From contig JAGLFH010000062.1 in assembly GCA_023144635.1 (NCBI GenBank), forward strand, positions 62,001-126,000: a DNA stretch of 64,000 nt. The letters run 5' to 3'. Position 1 is the stretch's first letter, and each line of letters opens with the position of its first letter. A program made the translations under genes and the position numbers. Origin of the DNA: Candidatus Auribacterota bacterium (GTDB lineage Bacteria; Auribacterota; JAFGBW01; JAFGJP01). Below, one piece after another: positions 34,992-43,465 of the stretch. Under the pieces are notes generated by a model. It was not told where the DNA came from and did not search any database. It saw only the letters and a program-made list of their open reading frames with translations.

Positions 34992-35876
34992 ATGAAAATA
35001 GAGTTAAAACAGTTAGAAAATATCAGGAAATTAGCCATTATTGCTATGGTTTCTGACGATGATCTATTTCAAAGATTGGTTTTAAAAGGTGGTAATGCCA
35101 TTGATTTTATTTACCATGCAGCAGGAAGATCTTCTTTAGATGTTGATTTCTCGATGGAGAAAGACTTTAAAAAAAATGAAATAGAAATATTTGGGGGAAA
35201 AATAAGAAAAAGTATAGAAAAAACATACCTTGAAAACGGATATTATCCATTTGATATAAAGTTCACCCAAAGACCAAAAAGAAAATCAGAACAACAGCCT
35301 AATTTTTGGGGTGGATACCTAGTTGAATTTAAACTTCTTGATAAAAATGAATATGAAAGCCTAAAAACAAATATAGAAAAGCAACGTAGAGAAGCAATAA
35401 TTATTGATAAAGAAGGAAAAAGAATATTTAAAATAGATATCAGCAAATATGAATTTTGCTCAAAAAAAGAAAAAAAACAATTAAATGATTATACGGTGTA
35501 TGTATACACCCCCACGATGCTTATTTTTGAAAAATTAAGAGCACTTTGTCAACAAATGCCAGAATATAAAAAGATTATTCATTGCGCAACATCACCAAGA
35601 TCAAAAGATTTTGTAGATATATATTTTCTAAACCAAAAATATCCAATAAATATTAAAGCTAAAGAGAATAAAAATCTGTTATTAAATATATTTAAGATCA
35701 AAGACGTCCCTTTGAACTTTTTAGAGAAAATAAAGAACCATAAAGAGTTTTACAGAAGAGATTATGATTCTGTTAAAGATACGGTTAAAACAGGGATAAA
35801 GCTAAAAAGCTTTGATTTTTACTTCAATGAAGTTCTAGAAATAATTGAAACATTAAAAATCTTTTGGATAAAATAG
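34992..35876 (+). CDS. AbiEii-like nucleotidyltransferase toxin
   Basis: 294 residues. Nucleotidyltransferase signature: LKGGNAIDFIYH (31-42), the GG/GS element, then SLDVDFSM (48-55) with the two metal Asp. A later PTMLIFEKLRAL (about 173-184) and SPRSKDFVDIYFL carry the conserved Lys and Asp of motifs III and IV of AbiEii-type enzymes. The family includes phage-abortive toxins that block tRNA function by adding nucleotides. The partner is the antitoxin-like gene on the opposite strand, with which it shares 24 bases at the 3' end. No ribosome site is seen before the ATG. Confidence 0.8.
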   Translation: MKIELKQLENIRKLAIIAMVSDDDLFQRLVLKGGNAIDFIYHAAGRSSLDVDFSMEKDFKKNEIEIFGGKIRKSIEKTYLENGYYPFDIKFTQRPKRKSEQQPNFWGGYLVEFKLLDKNEYESLKTNIEKQRREAIIIDKEGKRIFKIDISKYEFCSKKEKKQLNDYTVYVYTPTMLIFEKLRALCQQMPEYKKIIHCATSPRSKDFVDIYFLNQKYPINIKAKENKNLLLNIFKIKDVPLNFLEKIKNHKEFYRRDYDSVKDTVKTGIKLKSFDFYFNEVLEIIETLKIFWIK

Positions 35877-36728
35877 ACGCCACTTTTTTGAATAAGATGT
35901 TTTTCCCATCTGGTGGGTAAGATAAAAATCATAATCCATACCAAGCTCAACAAGAAGATCTAACAACTTTTGTTTGCAGCCAGCACGATCAAGATAAAAG
36001 CCTATAACTTGATGATAAGGGTAAATATAATTTATTTTTTTAAGTAGCGCTGTTAGCTTATTAACAGAAACTTGCTCTAATGCTCTTTTGAAAGCTTGTT
36101 GAACCTCATAAATTCCACCAGCATAGACAGGACGAACAGCAATATCAATTAATGTCCTCTCAATATCCGTTACTTTTAAATTACTCAATGAAGGATCTTT
36201 TAACTCACAAACGCCCAAATGACCTGTATGTTTTCCATTTAAAACACAAATATTGTGATCGCTGCATGAATAAATATTATGAGAAACCCTGACAGGTTTT
36301 TTAAAGGCATCATCTATACCTTTCTGTTTAAGAGAAACATTTCCCGTATTTTTACGAGATTGCTCATAGTTCACATAAATTGTTTTAGGTATTTGGTCTG
36401 TAAGGCCATAAAAAAATACAGCAGTATAATGTGATAAATATGAGCGAGACCTAATGGATAATGCTATCTCATAAAGAAAATCATCCCCACGATAATAGCG
36501 AACAATATCTCCTCTCTCAGATTTTAATTTTGCAATATTCAATATTCTTTTTTTAATAAGGAACTCGATTAATTTACCAGTAGTGATGTTTTGGCCAAGA
36601 CGCCAAAAATCTGAATGCTCTAAAAGAATCCCAGTCAGATCAGACTCAGAATAAGCTTTCTTATTACTATTCTCAAAGACTGATATTATGTCTTTTTTAG
36701 ATATTTCAAGACGGCTTCTATTACTCAT
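35853..36728 (-). CDS. AbiEi-like antitoxin / winged-helix regulator
   Basis: 291 residues. An N-terminal winged-helix region (about 8-75, ISKKDIISVFENSNKKAY, ITTGKLIEFLIKKRILNI) is followed by a domain with YLSHYTAVFFYGLTDQIP and KVTDIERTLIDIAVRP, both typical of AbiEi-type proteins that repress their promoters and neutralise AbiEii. AAAGG lies seven bases before the ATG. The promoter upstream is overlapped by a perfect 28-bp palindrome (36739-36766), as expected for autoregulation. Unlike the classical bicistronic AbiE operon, the gene is convergent with its toxin. Confidence 0.8.
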   Translation of the reverse strand: MSNRSRLEISKKDIISVFENSNKKAYSESDLTGILLEHSDFWRLGQNITTGKLIEFLIKKRILNIAKLKSERGDIVRYYRGDDFLYEIALSIRSRSYLSHYTAVFFYGLTDQIPKTIYVNYEQSRKNTGNVSLKQKGIDDAFKKPVRVSHNIYSCSDHNICVLNGKHTGHLGVCELKDPSLSNLKVTDIERTLIDIAVRPVYAGGIYEVQQAFKRALEQVSVNKLTALLKKINYIYPYHQVIGFYLDRAGCKQKLLDLLVELGMDYDFYLTHQMGKTSYSKKWRLFYPKDF

Positions 36729-36738
36729 ATTAATACCT

Positions 36739-36786
36739 TTGTATAATGTATATATACATTATACAATGATTTATTTAAAAAGTCAA
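36739..36786 (-). promoter_or_regulatory. Antitoxin promoter with 28-bp palindromic operator
   Basis: Minus-strand TTGACT (36781-36786), 17-base spacer and perfect TATAAT (36758-36763). The palindrome 36739-36766 has perfect arms TTGTATAATGTATA/TATACATTATACAA and covers the -10 and start site. The leader would be about 20-25 bases with AAAGG before the ATG. Confidence 0.8.
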
Positions 36787-36828
36787 TACCATTTCAATAT
36801 AAATATGAGATCTATTGAGAATAACTTC

Positions 36829-36858
36829 ATACTGAGTAGTATATATACTACTCAGTAT
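36829..36858. promoter_or_regulatory. Perfect 30-bp palindrome upstream of the antitoxin promoter
   Basis: Arms of 15 bases, ATACTGAGTAGTATA/TATACTACTCAGTAT, with no spacer, 43 bases upstream of the -35. The sequence differs from the 28-bp operator except for the TATATA centre. It could be a second regulator site; nothing shows which protein binds. Confidence 0.6.
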
Positions 36859-36868
36859 ATACCTTAAA

Positions 36869-37303
36869 CATAAAATTGTCAATAAAAAATTTAAATATAA
36901 TTTAGGGTGAAACTCCTCACCTTCAGTTTACCACGGTTGGGCTGAATTTCGAAAGAAACGAGGCAGACACAGGCAAACCCTTTTCTCTTTTGTATTTCTT
37001 CGCGTCTAAAACCTCTGTGATCTCTGTGTCCGTGCTGAAAGTCCGCCCCGAAGTGTACAGCTTCACAATTACGGTAACAAATCAGCTTTTCTTAAAAACT
37101 AGGATGAACAGGAATTTAGAAAAGACGAAAATACCAGCCAACTTGTGCGCCACTGAAGTAAGAAGGAAGGCTAATTAGCTTCTCAGTTGTTAGTAAACAA
37201 ACTCTGATCCTTTTTTATCCTGTAAATCTGCGTCCCATTTCTCTTTTCTCTTCTGTTACTGAAATTGTGAAAAACTAAACGAAAGAGGATGGTGAGTTCA
37301 AAT
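36869..37303. repeat. Gene-free region with degenerate repeats between antitoxin and tgt
   Basis: 435 bases without a gene. It contains TTTGTATTTCTTCGCGTCTA, CCTCTGTGATCTCTGTGTCC (37010) and CTGATCCTTTTTTATCCTG with AAATCTGCGTCCCATTT (37203-37240). The last matches, degenerately, the tract at 42000-42050. A 62-codon frame across the first of these is only a translation of the repeats. Confidence 0.5.
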
Positions 37304-38425
<1,122 letters not shown>

Positions 38426-38472
38426 TTATATTAAATGAAGAGTGAAAGTTTGGCAACACACAGTTTATTATT

Positions 38473-40182
38473 ATGACAATCTTTAAGAAAAATCTGGAAG
38501 CATTAAAAAAATACGATAAAAGGTTGCATGACATACTGCGCAATTTTAAGCCTGACCCAGCTTATCAGGTAGAACCTTCCGCTAACACCGACATGCCTAC
38601 ACTTATCTGCAAAAGAGGAAGCAAAAAACATGCTATAACAAGCACCTATGATCCATCAAAACAGGCAAAAAAAATCGTTGGTGAATTTCTTGAGAATAAT
38701 AAAAGCGAAAACATCATAGTACTCGGATTAGGGCTTGGTTATCATATAATTGAATTATTAAGTAAAAAAAAGAACATCTTCTGTGTTTTTGAAAAAGATA
38801 TCTCTATTATTTTTCATGCTTTTTCAAATATGGATCTAAGTGAGATTCTAATAAAAAAAATACCGATTATTACAGGAGATCTTGAACTTTTAAATAAGAA
38901 TATAATAAATAACACCCGCGCAATTATACTTTCTAAACCGGATATCTTTTCATATTTTCCTGTTACTCAAGATGATATTGATTATAAAGAAGCTGAAAAA
39001 ATTATACTTAGCGAAATCATCTCTATATTTGAAAGCAATGCTTTTTTAAAAGAATATCCATATATAAGTGAAAAAAACATAGCAAAGAATTTCCCCCTTT
39101 ACTGCAACTCTCCCGGTGTAAAATCACTTAAAAATATTTTTAAAGGACTGCCTGCACTCGTTGTTGCCTCAGGCCCTTCCTTAAACGCTTCCATTGAATT
39201 AATAAAATTAAATAAAAATAAGTTTATTATCTTTTCTGTAGATACATCTTATAAATACCTACTTCATCACGATATTGAGCCGCATTTTGTTATAAGTAAT
39301 GATATTGGAAAGGAAAATTTTGAGAGGCATTTAAAAGATGTCACCGGTAATGCTTTTTATATTGCACCGCCCACAATACATAATAAATCCTTTGATGCTT
39401 TTAAAAATAAAACTTTTATGACTGATGCTTCTACAATTGGTTTTCAGCAATGGATATCAAAATACTTGTTATCAAAAGGAGCATTAAATCCTGCAACAAA
39501 TTCAGGATGCTTTGCAGCTGGAGCAGCAGTCTATGTAGGATGCAACCCTGTAATACTTACAGGAGTTGATCTTATTAGCGAAAGCACAAAAAAACATGCA
39601 GACGGTGTTTTCGACTCACCATCTCGAGAAGAAAACACAATTTCAATAACTGATGTTTTAGGAAATAAGAGAAAAACAAACAGGCTCTGGTCGCTCTACC
39701 ATAATGATTTTGAAAATATGGTAAAAAATTCTCCTGATACTTGCTTTTATCAAACATCATTTGGCGGAGCTTTGATTTCAGGCGCACATAATAAATTCAT
39801 TAAAGAAATATCAGAAAATTTCACTGATATCAAAAAAGATATTTGCAGCATTATCTCTGAAAAGATTTCACAAAACACATATGAAAAAGAGCATGATAAG
39901 ATTAAGACAATAGTTAAAAACATAATCTCTGATCTTCAGATTTTAAATAAAATAGATGATAAAATAGTATTTATTGAAAATGTCTTAGAACTATTAAAAA
40001 AAGAATCGCTGAAAGAAATTATAGAGATCTTTGCTAAAAATGAACTTGTCCATGTTTCATCATTTTTAAATTCACAAACATCTGTTAAAAATGATATTTC
40101 GGATTTAGAATCAGCTGTAGAGCCTTTAATAGAAAAAATAGATTTTATCAAATCATTATTAAATACTATGATAAGCAAATAG
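38473..40182 (+). CDS. Maf-type motility accessory factor (DUF115)
   Basis: 569 residues. The central domain has LPALVVASGPSLNASIELI, FIIFSVDTSYKYLL, PHFVISNDIG, then NSGCFAAGAAVYVG and PVILTGVDLI, the block of the MAF_flag10/DUF115 (MptE-like) family. Members of this family transfer nonulosonic acids to flagellin in several bacteria. The N-terminal 190 residues (SENIIVLGLGLGYHIIELL) form a second Rossmann-like part. No flagellar gene is in this window; the chemotaxis set at 899-2933 is the nearest motility cue. A repeat copy starts directly after its stop. Confidence 0.8.
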   Translation: MTIFKKNLEALKKYDKRLHDILRNFKPDPAYQVEPSANTDMPTLICKRGSKKHAITSTYDPSKQAKKIVGEFLENNKSENIIVLGLGLGYHIIELLSKKKNIFCVFEKDISIIFHAFSNMDLSEILIKKIPIITGDLELLNKNIINNTRAIILSKPDIFSYFPVTQDDIDYKEAEKIILSEIISIFESNAFLKEYPYISEKNIAKNFPLYCNSPGVKSLKNIFKGLPALVVASGPSLNASIELIKLNKNKFIIFSVDTSYKYLLHHDIEPHFVISNDIGKENFERHLKDVTGNAFYIAPPTIHNKSFDAFKNKTFMTDASTIGFQQWISKYLLSKGALNPATNSGCFAAGAAVYVGCNPVILTGVDLISESTKKHADGVFDSPSREENTISITDVLGNKRKTNRLWSLYHNDFENMVKNSPDTCFYQTSFGGALISGAHNKFIKEISENFTDIKKDICSIISEKISQNTYEKEHDKIKTIVKNIISDLQILNKIDDKIVFIENVLELLKKESLKEIIEIFAKNELVHVSSFLNSQTSVKNDISDLESAVEPLIEKIDFIKSLLNTMISK

Positions 40183-40322
40183 AAGTTTGAAATTTAAAGT
40201 GAGCTAAAATGCCTAAAATTAAGGAGTGCTTCGCACAATATAAATAAGAAACACTTAATAAAATGTGCGTTTTTTGCACACCATAACTTTAAGTATTTTA
40301 AACTTTAGGCACTTGTAAATTT
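40183..40322 (+). repeat. 140-bp 3'-end repeat, copy A
   Basis: Starts directly after the stop codon with AAGTTTGAAATTTAAAGTGA and ends with TTTAGGCACTTGTAAATTT. The ends are imperfect inverted repeats (AAATTTAAAGTG/CACTTGTAAATTT). Inside are a small GTGC-TTC-GCAC stem after TTAAGGA, and TGTGC-GTTTTTT-GCACA. Two further copies are at 58570-58643 (partial) and 62466-62657, each just after a stop codon and in the sense of that gene. Confidence 0.7.
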
Positions 40323-40337
40323 AGAGGTTTTAATATT

Positions 40338-41411
40338 ATGGGAATTTCAACTGTACTTATTGTAAAGAACGAGGCAACTGATCTTGAAAAATGTTTGTCT
40401 TGCGTTGCGCCTTTTTCTGATGAAATAGTTATTGTTGATACCGGATCAACAGATGGATCAAAGGATATTGCAAAAAAGTTTAATGCATCAATTTTTGATT
40501 TTGATTGGTGCGATGATTTTTCCAAAGCAAGAAATTTTGCTATTTCAAAAGCACAGGAAAATATTATCTTTAGCATAGATGCTGATGAACGGGTAGATCT
40601 AAAAGACCACTCCAAATTCTTCGAGCTTAAAAAAGATACTCCACCTGATAAGATATGGGGATTCTCTCTGCCTATTAGACATTATATAAATGAAAGAGTT
40701 ATAGATTTTGATTATTTCGCTTGCTTAGGCGAGTATAGCGACATGGAAACAACTAAAGGATATATACAAACATTTAAGACTCTTCTTTTCCCAAACTGCC
40801 CTCAAATATTTTTTGAAGATTCTATTCATGAAACAGTAGAACAATCGATTTTAAAAAATAATGGCAAACTTGTAAAAGTAGATATTCCTGTCCACCACTA
40901 CGGATATCTTAAAGAGATCAATGAAAATAAATCTAAAAGTGAGAATTATGCAAAATTGCTTCTTAAAGAAATTGGTAAAGATGATTCAAATTTTAAGAAA
41001 AACTTTGATTACGGTCATTATCTTTTATCTAAGAAAAGATTTAAAGAAGCACTTATCTATATAAAAAAGGCTTATGACTTAAGCGGAAATTCGCATGGAA
41101 GGATCGCATACTTTCTGGGAGTTATTTATTTTTCATTAAAGCAGTTTGATGAAGCTAAAAAGATTTTTGAAGAACTTTGTGATATAAAACAACCCAGTGT
41201 TTATTATCATCTCATACAAATAGCTTTAATAAAAAATGACCGTGAAAGCGCTCTTAAGTTATCACGCGAAGCCTTACGTCTTTTTAAAGATGATATTACT
41301 TTTTTAGAATTCACTTATAAAATATATATTGACCTTGGAAAAGATAATTTGGCAAAAAAGTATCTCCAAAAACTTGAAAATATATTAAAATGTAAGAAAA
41401 GGAATTTATAA
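40338..41411 (+). CDS. GT2 glycosyltransferase with C-terminal TPR
   Basis: 357 residues. The N-terminal 230 are a GT-A domain: STVLIVKNEATDLEKCL, IVIVDTGSTDGSKDIA, FSKARNFAISKA and the DXD region IFSIDADERVDL. From about 232 the protein becomes TPR-like helices (FDYGHYLLSKKRFKEAL, IAYFLGVIYFSLKQFDEAKK, DNLAKKYLQKL). GT2-TPR proteins of this kind are often found near surface or flagellin glycosylation genes. AGAGG lies ten bases before the ATG. The stop overlaps the ispF start by one base, although the two functions differ. Confidence 0.85.
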   Translation: MGISTVLIVKNEATDLEKCLSCVAPFSDEIVIVDTGSTDGSKDIAKKFNASIFDFDWCDDFSKARNFAISKAQENIIFSIDADERVDLKDHSKFFELKKDTPPDKIWGFSLPIRHYINERVIDFDYFACLGEYSDMETTKGYIQTFKTLLFPNCPQIFFEDSIHETVEQSILKNNGKLVKVDIPVHHYGYLKEINENKSKSENYAKLLLKEIGKDDSNFKKNFDYGHYLLSKKRFKEALIYIKKAYDLSGNSHGRIAYFLGVIYFSLKQFDEAKKIFEELCDIKQPSVYYHLIQIALIKNDRESALKLSREALRLFKDDITFLEFTYKIYIDLGKDNLAKKYLQKLENILKCKKRNL

Positions 41412-41893
41412 TGAAAGTAAAAACAGGTATTGGTCAGGACAGCCATAGATTTGATTTTGATAATAAAGAAAAAGATCTTGTCCTTGGCGGCGTTATTATT
41501 CCGGATTCTCCTCCATTAAAAGGAAACAGTGATGCTGATGTTATTCTGCATGCAGTTACAAATGCCGTATCAGGCATCACAGGAATAAATATACTTGGAA
41601 AGATCGCAGATGATCTTTGTTTAAAACAAGGTATATCGGATAGCAGCGTATTTTTAAAAGAAGCATTGAAACATCTTAATGATTATTCTATAACACACGT
41701 AAGCATTAGCGTTGAATGTTTAAAACCAAAATTATCCCCTCATATTGATAAAATAAAAAAATCCATCAGCGACATCTTGAGCCTCACAACTGATGACATT
41801 GGACTTACTGCAACAACAGGTGAGGGACTCACTGAATTTGGAAGAGGTAATGGCATCCAGGTTTTTTCTGTTGTTACTGCAATATCAGATTAG
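41411..41893 (+). CDS. ispF: IspF-family 2-C-methylerythritol 2,4-cyclodiphosphate synthase, divergent
   Basis: 160 residues. Conserved: GIGQDSHRF with the metal DxH (10-12), GNSDADVILHA with the metal His, and TATTGEGLTEFGRGNGI near the end. Where usual enzymes have HAxTDALLGA and GDIGxxFPDTD, this one has HAVTNAVSG and INILGKIADDLC, so two acidic residues are replaced. A similar variant is known, as I recall, from Chlamydiae and relatives, so it may still be active. AAGGA seven bases before the ATG. It makes the cyclic diphosphate of the non-mevalonate isoprenoid route. Confidence 0.85.
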   Translation: MKVKTGIGQDSHRFDFDNKEKDLVLGGVIIPDSPPLKGNSDADVILHAVTNAVSGITGINILGKIADDLCLKQGISDSSVFLKEALKHLNDYSITHVSISVECLKPKLSPHIDKIKKSISDILSLTTDDIGLTATTGEGLTEFGRGNGIQVFSVVTAISD

Positions 41894-42170
41894 AAGAAAA
41901 GAAAACTCACCACGAAGGACACGAAGAAAAATAAATAAAACACAGTCACAGAGACACAAAGAAGATAGATAGTTTTCTTATCTTTGATAAGGAAACTGAC
42001 TATCCCCTTCTGATCCTTTTTCATCTGCGTTTATCTGCGTCCAATTACTTAAAATTATCGCGCTTTCCTGTCTCGCCATAGTTTTAACGAAGGCGGAAGC
42101 GCACCTTACTTTTTCGCCGAAGGCGAACATCTGTGTTAATCTGTGTGTATCTGTGGCTAATTTCTTTTTT
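41894..42170. repeat. Intergenic region made mostly of repeat fragments
   Basis: 277 bases: CACCACGAAGGACACGAAG (41909) and ACAGTCACAGAGACACAAAG (41942); then CCCCTTCTGATCC with CATCTGCGTTTATCTGCGTC (42003-42042) and TCGCGCTTTCC, the reverse of the segment at 32786-32850. A TTCGCC-GAA-GGCGAA stem (about 42112-42126), then ATCTGTGTTAATCTGTGTGT (42128). No gene was seen. Confidence 0.6.
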
Positions 42171-43445
42171 TTACTTTTCTATTCTTTTCATGCCACGCAT
42201 GTAAGGGATAAGTGCATCAGGTATGGTAACAGAACCATCTTCATTCTGGTAGTTTTCGAGAATTGCTATAAATGTGCGGGGAAGTGCAACACCGGAGCTG
42301 TTAAGAGTGTGCACAAATTCTGTTTTATTTTTACTTTTTCTCTTAAAACGTATATTAGCGCGCCTTGCCTGAAAATCTTCAAAGTTAGAGCATGATGAAA
42401 CTTCTAAATATCTATCAAGTCCTGGTGACCATACTTCTATATCATAACACTTTGCTGCAGCAAAACTGATATCTCCTGAAGCAAGTAAAAGTACGCGGTA
42501 GGGAAGTTTTAATATCTTAAGTATTTTTTCACTGCATTTTAAAAGCTCTTCGTGTTCTTTATAAGAATCTTCAGGTTTTACAAATTTGACAAGCTCAACT
42601 TTGTCAAACTGATGTACGCGCGTAATACCTGATGTATCTTTTCCGTAAGAACCTGCCTCCCTTCTAAAACACGGGGTATATGCGACATACCTTACAGGCA
42701 ATTTATCCTCCTGCAAGATTTCATCCCTGTGAATATTTGTAACAGGAACTTCTGCTGTAGGAATAAGAAAGAATTTTTTATCCTCGAGATCATACATATC
42801 TTCTTCCATCTTTGGGATCTGTCCTGTCCCGAACATCGATTTTCTGTTTACGATAAAAGGAGGAGCTATCTCTTTAAAGCCATGATCCTCTACATGAACA
42901 TCTATCATAAGGTTTATAAGAGCTCTTTCAAGAAGAGCACCTGCTCCCTTAAAAAGAGCATATCCGCTTCCTGTTATTTTAGAAGCCCGTTTTATATCTA
43001 AAATATCAAGATTTTCACCGATCTCATCATGGGGTTTCGGTTTAAAATCAAAAGTTCTTTTTTCTCCCCAACTCATTATCTCTTTATTAAAAGAAGCATC
43101 TTTGCCAACAGGAGTACTCTCGTGAGGCAAATTAGGAATGCGTATCATTATTTCATAGATCTCTTTTCCCCTTGAAACAACTATTTCATCCGCTTCCTTT
43201 ATCTCATCAGAAAGTTTTTTCATTTTATCAAGTATATCGCCAGCATCTTTCCCTTCACGCTTTAAAACACCGATCTCTTTTGAAGCAGAGTTTCTCTCAT
43301 GCTTTTTTTCTTCCACTTGAACAAGCAAAGACCTCTTCTCTTCATCAAGCACCAAAAGATGATCTATATCAGTTTGCGTATTCTTTGCTCTGCAGCCTTT
43401 TTTTACTGCTTCCGAGTTCTCACGGATAAAATGCATATCAAGCAT
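42171..43445 (-). CDS. serS: Seryl-tRNA synthetase
   Basis: 424 residues. The N-terminal helical arm (about 30-105) is the tRNA-binding coiled coil; motif 2 is CFRREAGSYGKDTSGITRVH, and motif 3 is near LNSSGVALPRTFIAILENYQ. AGAGG lies six bases before the ATG. It charges tRNA-Ser. It follows gyrA by 20 bases on the same strand and may be read through from the replication gene cluster. Confidence 0.96.
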   Translation of the reverse strand: MLDMHFIRENSEAVKKGCRAKNTQTDIDHLLVLDEEKRSLLVQVEEKKHERNSASKEIGVLKREGKDAGDILDKMKKLSDEIKEADEIVVSRGKEIYEIMIRIPNLPHESTPVGKDASFNKEIMSWGEKRTFDFKPKPHDEIGENLDILDIKRASKITGSGYALFKGAGALLERALINLMIDVHVEDHGFKEIAPPFIVNRKSMFGTGQIPKMEEDMYDLEDKKFFLIPTAEVPVTNIHRDEILQEDKLPVRYVAYTPCFRREAGSYGKDTSGITRVHQFDKVELVKFVKPEDSYKEHEELLKCSEKILKILKLPYRVLLLASGDISFAAAKCYDIEVWSPGLDRYLEVSSCSNFEDFQARRANIRFKRKSKNKTEFVHTLNSSGVALPRTFIAILENYQNEDGSVTIPDALIPYMRGMKRIEK

Positions 43446-43465
43446 AAAAAACCTCTTTATAAAAA

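Noticed and set aside
34992-35876. Toxin gene promoter with TTGATA and AAATAAT
   Set aside because: Near 34933 TTGATA could be a -35, but no good -10 lies 16-18 bases downstream, so it was not called.
36990-37178. 62-codon plus-strand frame between antitoxin and tgt
   Set aside because: Its sequence is a translation of the CCTCTGTGATCTCTGTGTCC repeat; no start signal and no family resemblance.
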